Assembly: GCA_039621445.1 (NCBI GenBank)
Contig: CP154955.1
Span: forward strand, 13,772,918-13,836,917
Reading direction: 5' to 3'
From: Euglena gracilis
Lineage: Eukaryota; Euglenida; Euglenophyceae; Euglenales
DNA length: 64,000 nt
Part shown: positions 35,023 through 46,144 of the stretch, in pieces
How the letters are laid out: the number at the start of each line of letters is the position of its first letter
Numbering within the stretch: position 1 is the first letter of the stretch
Notes under the pieces: model-generated
The model's input: only the letters and a program-made list of their open reading frames with translations
Told to the model about the DNA's origin: nothing
The model's database searches: none
Position numbers and translations under genes: made by a program

Positions 35023-36535
35023 AGGGGGGGGGAAAGGGGGGGGTAAGGGGTGGGTAAGGGGTGGGTAAGGAGTGGGTAAGGGGGGGTAGGGGTGGGTGAG
35101 GGGTGGGGGGTGGGTAAGGGGTGGGTAAGGGGGGGGGGGGTGAGGGGTGGGTAAGGGGTGGGTACAGGGTGGGTAAGGGGGGGGTAAGGGGTGGGTTAGG
35201 GGTGGGTAAGGGGTGGGTAAGGGGGGGGTAAGGGGTGGGTATGGGGGGGGTAAGGGGTGGGTGAGGGGTGGGTGGGTAAGGGGTGGGTAAGGGGTGGGTA
35301 AGGGGTGGGTAAGGGGGGGGGGGTGGGGGGCGGGTAAGGGATGGGCAAGGGGGGGGTGGGTGAGGGGGGGTAAGGGGTGGGTAAGGGGTGGGTAAGGGGG
35401 GTGGGCGGGGGGTGGGTAAGGGGTGGGTAAGGGGAGGGTAAGGGGGGGGTGAGGGGGGGGGTAAGGGGTGGGCAAGGGGGGGGGTAAGGGGGGGTGGGGG
35501 GTAAGGGGTGGGTAAGGGGGGGTGAGGGGGGGTGAGGGGGGGGTAAGGGGGGGTGAGGGGTGGGTAAGGGGGTGGGGAAGGGGGTGGGTAAGGGGGGGGG
35601 TGAGGGGTGGGTAAGGGGTGGGTAAGGGGTGGGTAGGGGGTGGGTAAGGGGTGGGTAAGGGGTGGGTAAGCGGTGGGTAAGGGGGGGGGGGTGAGGGGTG
35701 GGTAAGGGGTGGGTAAGGGGGTGGGTAAGGGGTGGGTAAGGGGGGGGGTGAGGGGTGGGTAAGGGGTGGGTAAGGGGTGGGTAAGGGTAAGGGGTGGGTA
35801 AGGGGGGGGGTAAGGGGTGGGTAAGGGGTGGGAAAGGGGGGGGTGGGGGGGTGGGTAAGGGGTGGGTAAGGGGGGGTAAGGGGTGGGTAAGGGGGGGTAA
35901 GGGGTGGGTAAGGGGTGGGGTAAGGGGTGGGTAAGGGGGGGGTGAGGGGTGGGTTAAGGGGGGGTAAGGGGTGGGTAAGGGGGGGGTAAGGGGTGGGTGG
36001 GTGGGTAAGGGGTGGGTAAGGGGGGGTAAGGGGGGGGTAAGGGGTGGGTAAGGGGGGGTGAGGGGGGGGGGAGGGGTGGGTAAGGGGGGGGTTAGGTGGT
36101 GGGAACGGGGGGGGTAAGGGGGGGGTAAGGGGGGGGTGAGGGTGGGCAAGGGGTGGGTAAGGGGGGGGGGTGAGGGGTGGGTAAGGGGTGGGTAAGGGGT
36201 GGGTAAGGGGGGGGTAAGGGGTGGGTAAGGGGTGGGTAAGGGGGGGGGAAGGGGGGGGAAAGGGGGGGGGAGGGGTGGGTAAGGGGGGGGGAGGGGGGGG
36301 GGGGGGGGGGTGGGGGGGGGGTGAGGGGTGGGTAAGGGGGGGGTGAGGGGGGGGTAACGGGGGGGGGGGTGAGGGGTGGGGAAGGGGTGGGTAAGGGGGG
36401 GGTAGGGGGTTGGTGAGGGGGGGGTAAGGGGTCGGTAAGGGGTGGGTAAGGGGTGGGTAACGGGGGGGGTAAGGGGTGGGTAAGGGGTGGGTAAGGGGGG
36501 GGTGAGGGGTGGGTAACGGGGGGTAACGGGGGTAT
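30892..36535. repeat. 5.6-kb G-rich minisatellite, unit GTAAGGGGTGG
   Basis: Hundreds of 11-base units (GGGGTGGGTAA) with variants in which the TGG is replaced by longer G runs (GTAAGGGGGGGGGTGAGG). G tracts every few bases on the + strand give strong G-quadruplex potential. Each unit contains G-GTAAGG, a near-consensus 5' splice site. The reverse strand reads as Pro-rich PTPYPPLTHPL polypeptides in long open frames, which I treat as artefacts. A 130-base outlier lies at 37123. Confidence 0.97.
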
Positions 36536-36581
36536 GAGGGAGTGAGGAGAAAGTGTATGGGGACGTTGTTGATTACGTTGG

Positions 36582-36919
36582 TTGACAAAACAGGATGGAT
36601 TGCCTTTCTTATGGCACCTTTGCAGTTTTCCCACAATGGCAGTGAACACGAACACTGATGTGTTGTTTGGTTATGTATTGCAATATTTTGGTGCTTATTC
36701 CGAGTTATTGGAACATGGACATCCTGAGAAACCTCTCAATCGCCTTGAGGTTGATCTACATGCGCAAGGGGTTATGGCAACCAAATTGGAAATTGTGGCA
36801 GCTTTGGTGAGGCTGCAGCGCAGTGGTATTCTGGAGAAACCACTGCATGGCCCCAAGTATTTGCTTCCATTCACAATGAGGTACATGTTGTTTTGGAATT
36901 GCTTCTCCACGGTTTCCTG
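36582..36919 (+). CDS. Hypothetical ORF, about 92-112 codons
   Basis: Starts just right of the minisatellite. The first ATG in a sensible context is 36636 (MAVNTNTDVLFGYV), after a possible acceptor CTTTGCAG. The peptide is balanced (LEVDLHAQGVMATKLEIVAA, LVRLQRSGILEKPLHGPK) and helix-prone. Codon use is much AT-richer than in the transporter exons. I recognise no family. GAGGTACATG at about 36879 could be a donor. It may be a separate gene fragment or a transposon fragment. Confidence 0.3.
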
Positions 36920-37122
36920 ATCAGTTGCACGCTGCTTGTTGAATACGTTCCGCTCTTTGCCCTCAAAATTGACCAGAGACGAGGATGAGGTTTATTTTTT
37001 TTGCCGGGGGGTCCGGGGGGGGGGGGGGCCCCCCCCCCCCCGGGCAATGGAGCAGTTCAATGGGTCCCGTAACTTGCAACCAAAATGATGCATCCGAAAC
37101 ATTTTTTGTCCCACATGACTTG

Positions 37123-37252
37123 GGGTAAGGGGTGGGTAAGGGGTGGGTAAGGGGTGGGTAAGGGGTGGGTAAGGGGGGGGTAAGGGGTGGGTAAGGGGTG
37201 GGTAAGGGGTGGGTAAGGGGTGGGTAAGGGGTAAGGGGGTGGTAAGGGGGCT
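37123..37252. repeat. Satellite outlier of the GTAAGGGGTGG array
   Basis: About eleven copies of the same 11-base unit, 590 bases right of the main array and separated from it by unique sequence and the hypothetical ORF. Confidence 0.95.
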
Positions 37253-37304
37253 TCACTTTGTGCCATGACTCCATAATTGTGAAAACCCGCCATTTTCATC
37301 GTTG

Positions 37305-38805
37305 ATGGGCACATTTGTGCACACCAACCACCCAAACATCCCAGCAGCATTCAATACAGGGGGTCCAGCACCACAAGCATACAAGGGAGATAATACCAGT
37401 GGTGTCACATCCATTTTCCAGCTCCAAACACACTGCCATTGGAGGCTCTCAGTTGTTTTTTAAGTGGTCGGTGTGCGCACATCGTCCATACGCACATTTG
37501 CGCACACCGACATCATTTGTGCTGTAGTATGAGTGCCACGGAGTCTTGAACATTCGTGGGGCATTGATGGACAACATGCCACCAATTCAACAGGAAACTG
37601 GTACCTCCCCCCCCCCCATGCCTGATGAACCCCCTTGCCCAATGAACAGGGGTGTTCGGACCGTCTAGATTGTCACCATATACTTTATCTACACAGAAAC
37701 CGTACCCCAAGCCCAATGAACACCCCCCGTTCGGACCGTCTAGATTGTCACCGTAGTGTTCATTGGGCTTGGGGGGGGGGGAGGTAACAGTCCTCCTGTG
37801 TGCTGTTCCCCCATATCAACCCCCAGTGGCAGAATTCATGAGTGGCACGTGCACTTCTACTCCTTTTGTAACCAACCTCAAAAACCTCCACAACGTGCCA
37901 CAAAACTTCAGAAAGCAACCAAAGGGGTGGACCTACCACCCCGCCTCCAGAACACCACCTGGCGCTGGCAGTTGTCACACAGGGAATGGGGGGGGGGTGG
38001 TACTGGGGTTTTGGTGTCTTTGTCGGTATTTTTTTTTATTTTGGGGGGATAGGCGCGGGGGTTTTCGTGTCATTCTGACCTCAAAAAAAACAGCAAAAAA
38101 ACACGTAATTCCTGGGGGAGCCGGTGCACAAAACGAGAAATTGCCCATGTTTTGTCCGATCCTGCTGCCTCTCACTCTCAGCCCTTGTGACGCCGGTGCT
38201 CAAATCGGTTTTTGGTCGGTTTGCAAAAATGCGCACATCGACCAAAAGCTTAAGTGCGAGATGCGCCGGCTAAGAAAAATAGGTAAAAAACGATGTTTGG
38301 CAATGAGCAAAACTTGTCTCACAAAATGCCGGTTTTTGCACATGGAAAATGGGCAAAAGTAAAAAAAAAATGCCAAAAAGTCACCATTTTTGGCATTTTT
38401 ACAGTTTTGGGTGGTTTTCTTTTGGATTTCCCCCCCAAAAAAATCCCAAGGGGGGGTGGGGGGTTCCAGGTTTTTTGGGGGGGTTCTTGTTTTGAGGAGG
38501 GTTCAGGGGAAGGAAACAAGGAAGAGGTGATCCAAAAAGCTCAAAAGCTTATGTCCAGGAATGAAAGACCCACCACAAAAGGCAGGCAACCGCAAACCAA
38601 AGAACAGTAAGTGTCACCGGGCAAATCAGGACAAAAAAGAAGCCCTGAACCCCTGCAGCAAACCTCTCATTTGTCGCCAAAGCCTGCTTACATTTTTGGG
38701 TTTTTGGGGTCATATTTTGTCATTTTCATAAAAAAGGTCGATATGCGCATTTGCGCACATCGACAAAGAAAAAAGCTTAAGTGCGAGATGCGCCGCCTGA
38801 GTTTT
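37305..38805. repeat. Dispersed TGCGCACA / CTTAAGTGCGAG motif family
   Basis: Copies near 37305, 37468-37512, 38212-38270 and 38736-38802 (and at 30190-30430) combine GTCG.TNTGCGCA with TGCGCACA.CGAC. Two of them are followed by the identical string AGCTTAAGTGCGAGATGCGC at 38248 and 38774. Otherwise the region is unique intergenic sequence in which I see no gene. GTCCGAACG-type direct repeats (GGACCGTCTAGATTGTCACC) at 37657 and 37733 form a separate short duplication. Confidence 0.65.
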
Positions 38806-39494
38806 TGGGCCTCCCGTGGGAAGGCTTTTTTCGCTCGAATTTTTCAGCAAAATACCAAAAGTTAACCCCCCAAAATAAGGCCTCCCAGATTTTCAGCAAC
38901 GGCCATAAAGGAGATTTGGGGTCCTTTTTGGGAGGGAGGGTTAGAGTGTTTGCAGTGCTTTCTCAAGTTCCTTCTCAGTCCTCATTTCTGGTCAATTTTC
39001 CGAGAGAATCCAAAGCTTCCCAACAAGGAAACTGTCACGTCCAAGGACCTGTCAAGGTCCAGGAAACTGTAGGGTCCCAGCACGGGCCAACCTGTCAAGG
39101 CATAAATTTTTTCCATATTTTCCTTTTTCACACGGTATTCACACACATTTTTTTTGAATGTCTCACGAGTTGCTTCAAGTTTGAATGACCGTTTGTATGT
39201 CTGCATTTTTTGTCCAGAATCTGTTGAAAACCAAAGGAGTTTACAGTTTGGTTAATTGAGTTTTCAGCTGCTGCCCGTAGTAAAATGTCTTCCATCCTTT
39301 ATTTTCACCCTCCTGTCCGGTTGAGACCTGTCTCATTCCCTGCCCATTTTCCTGTCTCTTTCAACTGCTGACTTTCAACCACCGTCTCCAACTAATTTTC
39401 ACATCATTAACCACCTTTTTTTTAACAAACGAATTCAAACAATTATGAAATACGAAAATTCTGAACAAATCTGATGTCTCAGCAAACACCCTAG

Positions 39495-39667
39495 TCGGCT
39501 CCTCGGCGTCGGCCTTGCCTGCCCTGGAAAGGGGCTTGCTGCCGACGACGAGGACGACCCAACTGACCCGGCCACGCGGTTGCTCGGCAAGGACTTCACA
39601 CAGCTGCTGAAGTCGGTGGCCCTGGTGGTGGGGCGGAAGAAGAACCCCACCGCGACCTTTGCTCCGA
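39495..39667 (+). CDS. Gene B exon B1: N-terminal segment before NBD1
   Basis: The frame reads RLLGVGLACPGKGLAADDED and then LLGKDFTQLLKSVALVVGRK. The acceptor is CACCCTAG (39494), with TCTCAG (39482) as an alternative. The end at GTGACT is in phase 1 and fits B2. Protist ABCG proteins have an acidic N-terminus and then a beta-strand segment before the NBD, consistent with the ALVVGRK run. The frame hits a stop just after the donor. Upstream exons, including the start codon, remain unidentified. Confidence 0.6.
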
Positions 39668-40519
39668 GTGACTGACCACCTGTCCTCCTCACCACGATGT
39701 TTGGGGGAACGATTGCATTGCCCCCCTTCCAAGGGGGGGCTAGTGGATACAACGGGTCCCTGCCCTCCCAGCTGGGTTTTCAGAAAAATGGAAGTTCCAG
39801 AGGCACTGGGTGTTGGGGGGTGCATTGAATATTTAATATTTCATTTTTTAAAAAACGTTGTGCCTTTCAAAGGTTTCAGACTGTCAGATGCGTTCCCACC
39901 CTAAATTCCACTTTTTCCCGTGGTCATCCCTTCCCTCTGTCCCTCCACCTGCTGGGTCTTCATTCCCCGCGCTACGTCATTTAACCCAACTCCGGCTCGG
40001 CTGGATGGCTTGCCAAAAACAAGTGCTTATCTCAAGTGCATTGGCTCATCTTTTTGGGGTTGGGGATTGGGGGTTGGTGGGTGGGTGGGTGGGTGGGTGG
40101 GCCGACCCGCCATGGGGTAGAGGTAGTGAGCTGGTGAGTGGGTTGGGCCAAATGAAAGGCATGGCGCACCCAAGCAAAGGGCCGATCCTGCGGTGTTGCT
40201 TTTATTTGATGGATTGGAGCTGCGGGCCCCGACTGATGGGACGAGGGGCCTCCCTCGCAACCAAAGAGGGAGTTGAAACCCACTGGAAGTACTCACTCTT
40301 CACACTTTCAGGTGAGACCTGCCGCCTCCCCATAGTCCCTCCCCAACAAACCACTGGGCTGCCAGGGTCTCTGCTTCTGGGGTGTGCGCCAATGTGTTGT
40401 GTGTGTTGCGTGTGCGTTGTGTGTGTGTGTGTTGTGTGTGTGTTGTGTTGTGTGTGTGTGTGTTGTGTGTGTGTGTTGTGTGTGTTGTGTGTGCGTTGTG
40501 TGTTGTGTGAGTGTGTGCG

Positions 40520-40566
<47 letters not shown>

Positions 40567-42408
40567 GGTGTTGTGTGTGGGTGTTGTGTGTGCGTTGGAA
40601 TGAAAATGTATTGATATGTCCCTGTCAATCCGCGTTGAAAGGAACATGTGAGTAAACGTGCTTGTCCATGCTCTGCCAATGGGAAAATCCCTTCAAAGTT
40701 TCCACAGTCCCAATTCGTCCTATTTCTCTGGGGGATGAAAGAACGCTTTCCCCAAGTCTTTCATTCTTTTCACATCGAGAGGGTGGGGTCCCCCCCACCC
40801 TCCCCAGGGCGCAAACCTCCTCACCCCTCGCCCCCTCCTCCCTGAAAATCGGGCCATCTGAAGGAATTTCTCAAAGCTTTTCAGTCGGAGCCCATTCCCA
40901 GGCCCCATAGGCAAGACCTCCCCGGAGTCTGGATGAACCACCCGTCTGCCGGCCCCCAAGTGGCTTCCACCTGCACCCGACCATTTGCCGGCCAGAACAC
41001 CAAAATAAGCAGGGACTGTAGGTTCCTACAGGTGGGGCATTACTTATTATTATGGCCGAGCATTACTATTATTTTGAGCCCTTGAAGCCCAGGAAAGCTC
41101 CTGGAAATATTCCTGAAACATTTTCCGTGGAAAGTCACAAACAGGCTTCTTTTTAACTCGAAACAGGTGCTCATAAAAGTCGATACCTTTACAGCCAATT
41201 TCGGCCACTTTTGCCACTGTCCACCGTTTTTTACCACCTTTTTGACAACTTTCATCATTTCCCCTCAATTCAACCATTCTGTGCACTTTTGAGACACTCA
41301 GCCTTCATTTGTTATTTTTTCCATCAATTTTCAGCTACTTTTGACCGTGGGAATTTTCGGGGTCTTTTCCAGGCTTTTGACCATTTTGCCAGTCTGCAAT
41401 CTTTGGCTACCATGTCCAACAACCAAGATATTGTTTTTTTTTTTTTGATGTTGACAACCTTCTCTCATCTGCCTGCCCTTTGCGAACAAAAGCTTAATGC
41501 CTTAAATGGAGAGACACCGTTAGAGCCCAATGGAGGTGCAAGAAGAGGGAAACGATCAATGCAGACAAATGGGAGGCGATAGGAGAGTGAGAGGGAAATG
41601 AACGCAAAACGCCACCATTCCGGACAGCCCAATCCGAATCCAGCCGGGGCAAGCGGGAAAGTGGGATGGCCTTGCTAAGTCCCATGCCTTTCCTTCCTCT
41701 GGTGAGGGGGGGGTCACTTCCACTCTTCCAAAATTCACCAGTTTCTTTCCCCCAGAAAGCAAGTCAGCCACCATTGGGTGGTCGGCCACTCCGGGATCCA
41801 AGGGAAATTTGACCACAAATGTCGAATGGCCTAAAATCTTCCCAGTGTCGGGGAAAAAAAAACTCGCTGGGTCATTTTGGTTGTTTTTTTGTGTGTCCAC
41901 CCTCCCCCTGTTTTGGGATTTGGGCCAAAAACCCGGTCAGTCACCTTGAAAGGAAAAAACAAGCCATTCACCCCCCCCCTCGGGTGGTCGGCCAGTGCTA
42001 GTGACTTAGTGATTGTAAGAGCACCACCACAAAACTTGCGATATAAAAAATACAAAAATATGAAAAATAGCCCTTAATGGCACCAGTATCGCAATGCATC
42101 ACTGATACTCAGAATTTGCCCCCCCCCCCTTTTGAAAAACCAAGAAAACCTGGTCCGGAATGACTTCTGGAAAATGCCGAACTGACTCAGAATATGAACG
42201 AGTTTTCGGCAAACCGGAAAACGTTGCCTTGGAATCACTGAATATGGATAACCCTACTGCTTGCCTCCCATTGGCTATGACGACTGGTGCCAACTGGGGA
42301 GAGGGATGGTGGGGGCATCAGCAAGACCCCCAATAACTTTTTGAGGTGCCCAGTTGTTGGAACAGTCGTATGGCAGCCCCAGTTTTCTGCTGGGTCGGCC
42401 CCTCCCAG
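39668..42408. other. Gene B intron
   Basis: Contains a GGGT run at 40075-40105 and the GTGTTGT tract listed separately. The rest is unique sequence in which no exon or element end stands out. Confidence 0.5.
40395..40600. repeat. GTGTTGT / GT microsatellite
   Basis: Irregular GTGTGTTGTGTG units ending in a pure GT run and GGGT repeats. Open frames through it (Cys-Val-rich) are artefacts. Confidence 0.95.
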
Positions 42409-42514
42409 CGGTGCGCGGGGCGCTGCTGCGATATGTGCCGTGGCTGCGGCCGCCGATGTACCCCCGGGCCGCCCTCGACAACGTGTCCGGCAGCTTCCGG
42501 CCCCGGCAGGCGGC
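42409..42514 (+). CDS. Gene B exon B2: entry to NBD1
   Basis: After GCCCCTCCCAG: VRGALLRYVPWLRPPMYPRA and then ALDNVSGSFRPRQA. The LDNVSG.FRP.. block is the ABCG signature just before Walker A (L.DVSG...PG..TL.LGPP). The donor GTGTGA at 42515 splits an Ala codon that B3 completes, giving RPRQAALVLGPP with exactly the family spacing. Confidence 0.85.
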
Positions 42515-43115
42515 GTGTGACATCCACACCAAGTCTCGACTGATGCTCCCCCCACCGACCACCAAACCAGATTCCGCAAGGTTGTGGGGTCGTAGTAGGG
42601 TGTTTCTATTTGAGTAAAACCGTTCTTGGTCTCTCACAGCGGAATTTTCTACTCACCAAATGGTGTTTCATTGTTTTTTTCATTTTTTTTTGCAGTGTAG
42701 CATTGTATTTTTTTTTACCTTCCTGCGTGCCTGGGGAGTGCTAGATCTCAATTTTGGTACCTCCTCTCTCCAAGTGTCTCCGGTGGAGGGTTATGAAGTG
42801 GTCGGTATAAACAGGTGCCGTCGTCGATTTTTGGTGAGTTTGTGGGGAGACGTGAAGTAGTGATTGAAGCTCTCTGCCCCAGGCCAAAGGTTGAAATGGC
42901 CAATTATACGCCCCCTCTTCGATCCGAAATGAATGCAAAAACAGCACAAAAGGCAGAGTTTTTCACTGGGACCCTCCTTTGTCAATCCAACCCCACCCAT
43001 TTTTTGCCCCCTCCCCCCCTGCCAGACTCTCCACCAATGAATGGCTCAGGCTGACGGGTCGGCCTAAATCAGGGTTCACCCCCACCCAACGCACCGCCTC
43101 CCCCCGAACCCTCAG

Positions 43116-43269
43116 CCTCGTCCTCGGACCACCGCTCTCGGGGAAGAGCGCGCTGCTGAAGGCGCTGGCCGGGCGGCTGTCGGGCGTCGGCGTGACGAGC
43201 CAGTTCCGCGGCAGCGTCAGCTACGCCGGCCGACCGCTGTACCCGCCGCACCGCCACAAGAAAGGGGAG
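43116..43269 (+). CDS. Gene B exon B3: Walker A of NBD1
   Basis: After CCGAACCCTCAG: LVLGPPLSGKSALLKALAGR. Walker A is GPPLSGKS with the Lys and Ser intact, so ATP can be bound. Next comes the beta-hairpin QFRGSVSYAGRPL, typical of ABCG (G.V.YNG). The donor is GTGGTAGT at 43270, phase 0. Confidence 0.9.
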
Positions 43270-43500
43270 GTGGTAGTGGACAAGCTGGTGGCCAGGGCTT
43301 TGGGGAGCTGGAATGGGCTGGGCACTGTGAGTGTTGGTCTTGTTCGGGGGGGGGGGGGGCTGGCCTTCCCAGTGTGTGGTGGCTACAGCCGCAGCACAAG
43401 TGACCAACCTGATTTGGGTTTTGGGTTGGTGTCATGGCCAAATAGAAAGCACAACCACCACGGGAGGGGGAACTGCAGGTCAAACCTGTGTGTCCCAAAG

Positions 43501-43614
43501 CGCACCCCCACGGCCCTGCCGGGGTCATACGTGCCGCAAAACGTGGCGCTCATCCAGACGCTGTCGGCGCGGCAAATCCTGCAGTTTGCACACAACCTCT
43601 TTGGGCAGCCGACG
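43501..43614 (+). CDS. Gene B exon B4: Q-loop region of NBD1
   Basis: After GTCCCAAAG: RTPTALPGSYVPQNVALIQT then LSARQILQFAHNLFGQPT. YVPQN is the Q-loop (Gln present), and the LT.R..L.FA pattern is diagnostic of ABCG. The frame stops at 43648, and no GT lies before it in a useful phase. I end the exon at a GC donor (GCGAAG at 43615); GC at 43630 is an alternative. Confidence 0.75.
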
Positions 43615-43689
43615 GCGAAGCAGCTGATGGCTGAGGGCAGGGACGGCTGAACCAATGTTTTGGATAATCCACACGAAGTGAGGTGGGTA

Positions 43690-43795
43690 TATCGTATGAT
43701 AAATCATTTCAAACCATGTTGTGCCATACCATGCCGCGTCATAACACACCATCCCATGCCTTACCATACCACACCAAACCGTCGAATTTTTTTTT
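43690..43795. repeat. CCATACCATGCC short-repeat tract
   Basis: Imperfect CCATACCA / CCATGCC pentamer-like units, about 100 bases, directly downstream of the B4 exon. Confidence 0.7.
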
Positions 43796-44873
43796 GACAT
43801 TATGGTGTTTCCCTTGTGAACTGTCCTGTTTTCCTGCTGGCCTGTCCTCTAAGCCATCTTTATTCACACCAATGATTTTTTTGCTGATTGATTTATTTTT
43901 GTCAGCTTTTTTTGACCTTCCTCGTGTCTTTTTCATATTGTGCCCAGCTTGACCACGGAGGGCCTCAGCCTCGCCTTCCCACCCATCCCTGAAAGCAGGG
44001 CTGCTGGCGGAGGAAAGCGGTTCAGGGCCACCCCCCACCCCTTCAGGAAACTCCGTCTGCCCAGCTGCTGAGAGGCCCAGCTGCCCGTCTCATGCGTGGA
44101 ACGTGCGTTCCTGCCCCTCCTCTAAACATGCAACCGTGGCCCATCGAAAGCTGCCCTTCTGCCAAGTGTTTGGGGGGTTCCTTCGCCCAAAGATGGTGTT
44201 TTCGGCCTGAGTGCGGCTTGCAGGCCCCCTGACTTGGCCCACCATGTCTCGGTGCCTGTCCACATTCTATTTGTTGTCATCGAAGGAGGCAAGTCTGTAG
44301 GTTTTCTAAAGTTGGATTCCATTCAGACCCGGTCCTGGTGACCCCTGTCCCCCCCCCCCTCCTCCGCCTTCCTGACCAGATTAGTTAGTTATTTTATTTA
44401 ACGTTTGGTGACTGGGGGGTCCGGCTTTCCCTACTCACTCTCTGCCCCCGGGACCGGGGGGGGGGGTAGGGTTGGACACCCCCCAGAGGGTGCTCTATTC
44501 TTGATGTAAAGTCGGAAGTAGAAACCGTGCAAAGAGTTTTTTGAAACCACAGAATCGACTCCTCCCCAAGCTGCCTCCCCCCCCCCCCGGGACCCCCAGG
44601 GGGAGGGTCCCCCCAGTGCTGTAAAATAAACCTCGCTCCCCACCTGGGGGCCACGCGTGCATGTGTGTGTCCTAGGCGGCGAAATTTGCCCAAAATAGAT
44701 TTGACCTGTCTCAAATGTCTTAAATGTTTCAAATGTCCGACACACTGCCGGACAAAAACGTGAAGAAAAGGTGCTGTAATAGAAACCTCCGCCCCCCACC
44801 CCTGGGGACTCCCACAGGGTGGGTTCACCAGGTGCTAAAGAAAGAACCTCCCGGGGGCTGGCCCTGCCTCCAG

Positions 44874-45017
44874 CAGCTGCGGGCCATGCACAGCTCCTAC
44901 CCGGAGATGCTGCTGAAGGGGTCAGGACTGGAGGCGGTGGCGGACGTGCCGGTGGTCGCCCTCACGGACGGGCAGCGCCGGCTGCTGAGCTGGGCCGAGG
45001 GCACCGCCCGGGCGTCC
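44874..45017 (+). CDS. Gene B exon B5: helical subdomain and signature of NBD1
   Basis: After CTGCCTCCAG: QLRAMHSSYPEMLLKGSGLE then AVADVPVVALTDGQRRLLSW. The segment ends in the ABC signature position: family SGGQ/RR.. reads LTDGQRRLL here. The canonical first Ser-Gly is Thr-Asp, a strong deviation expected to weaken this ATP site. The donor GTCAAAG at 45018, phase 0, precedes exon B6. Confidence 0.8.
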
Positions 45018-45268
45018 GTCAAAGAGGCAGGCAAAATGAAAAATAAATAAATTATAAAAAATATTTTCTAATTATTATTATTTTAAAAGTTTCGAAAAGA
45101 AATGAAAATGAAAATGAAAATAAAAGGGAAGAAAGAAGAAACAAGCAGCATGAAAAGAAAACCAGAGAAATTGGGGGAAATAATGTCATAATCCCTCTCG
45201 CGGTGGTGGGCCATTTTCACCACGCCGCGCGGCGGTTCCCCCCGGGGTTACCGGTTTCCTATCCACGC

Positions 45269-45554
45269 CAGGCTTCTTTTTAAGTCAGCAGACCCCCCCC
45301 GGGGGGGGGTAGAAGCCGAATGCAGCACCAGGCTTTAAACCAGACAGAAGCCAAAACGGGGCGGTGGGTGGGAGGGTCCGGGCCGGACCCTCCCCACCCC
45401 CCCAGGGGAGGGTTCCGCGCCGGAGGAGCTGGGTATACCTTTTCGGCGCGAAGCGCCGAAAATTTTCGGAAATTGCCTTTAACGGGCCCGATTTGGGGGG
45501 GGGTCCCGCGCCACCCTGGGTGGGTGGGGGGGGACCTTCTTAAAAAGAAGCCTG
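45269..45554. mobile_element. 286-bp CAGGCTTC-family element with perfect 8-bp target duplication
   Basis: Ends CAGGCTTCTTTTTAAG and CTTAAAAAGAAGCCTG are perfect 16-base inverted repeats. ATCCACGC flanks both sides (45261-45268 and 45555-45562), an exact 8-bp target duplication that proves insertion and fits hAT-type transposition. The interior has C/G runs and TTCGGCGCGAAGCGCCGAA, 80-90% like the 4429 copy by eye. No coding capacity. Confidence 0.92.
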
Positions 45555-45932
45555 ATCCACGCTCTTCAACCAAGAGGAACCAGGGATGGTGTATGGGGCG
45601 CATTAGCCCCTCCCCCTATGCCTGACGGCCACGCCCACAGCCGGAGGACAGGTTTTGCGGTGGCTTGGCCAGCCTGCGGAATCGAACTTTTTTTTTTTGG
45701 ACCGAGAACAACCCCTTGTCTGCCGACCACCCTCCTGGTAGGAGGACACCTTTTTTGGCAGAACCGCATCAGGGCCCCCCCCCCCCCCCGTCAGAGGACA
45801 GAGCTTACAACAGGCCGTTGGACCGTTGGGGTTTACAGGAAGCTGTGGTTGTGTGACACATGCTTTAAACCACCGAACCAAATGAGCTGCTGTTTTTGCA
45901 ATGCCACGACAGTCCCCAAACAACATATCAGT

Positions 45933-46076
45933 AGGCTTCTTTTTAAGCCAAACGACCCCTCCGGGCAGAATTTCCCACCCACCATCTGGGGGGGTGGGTG
46001 GGAGTTTTTTTGGGGGGGGGTCCCGCCCTTGGTTGGATGGATGGGGAGACCCCCACGGGGTCTAAAAAGAAGCCTG
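45933..46076. mobile_element. 144-bp CAGGCTTC-family copy, no hairpin core
   Basis: Ends AGGCTTCTTTTTAAG and TCTAAAAAGAAGCCT. The flanks ATATCAGT and GCCTCAGT match only over the last five bases, so the duplication has decayed or is absent. The GC hairpin is missing. It ends 34 bases upstream of exon B6. Confidence 0.7.
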
Positions 46077-46110
46077 CCTCAGTGGACGGAAGCCCTGCCT
46101 CGTGTTGCAG

Positions 46111-46144
46111 GCGCCCGTGTTGCTTCTGGACAACGGCCTGCCCA
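46111..46144 (+). CDS. Gene B exon B6: 34-nt microexon with Walker B
   Basis: Between TGTTGCAG and GTAGGTGAG. It encodes APVLLLDNGLP plus one base. Joined to B7 the sequence is LLLDNGLPRIDSN, in exact length register with the family LLLDEPTTGLDSS. The Walker B Asp is present but the catalytic Glu is Asn. A donor four bases later would break the frame, so the shorter form is chosen. It is one of the smallest exons in either gene. Confidence 0.85.

Noticed and set aside
30729-36636. Reverse-strand proline-rich proteins (PTPYPPLTHPL repeats, up to about 590 codons)
   Set aside because: They look like extensin-type proteins but come from the G-rich minisatellite. Frames break and restart at random and no signal peptide or flanking exon is seen.
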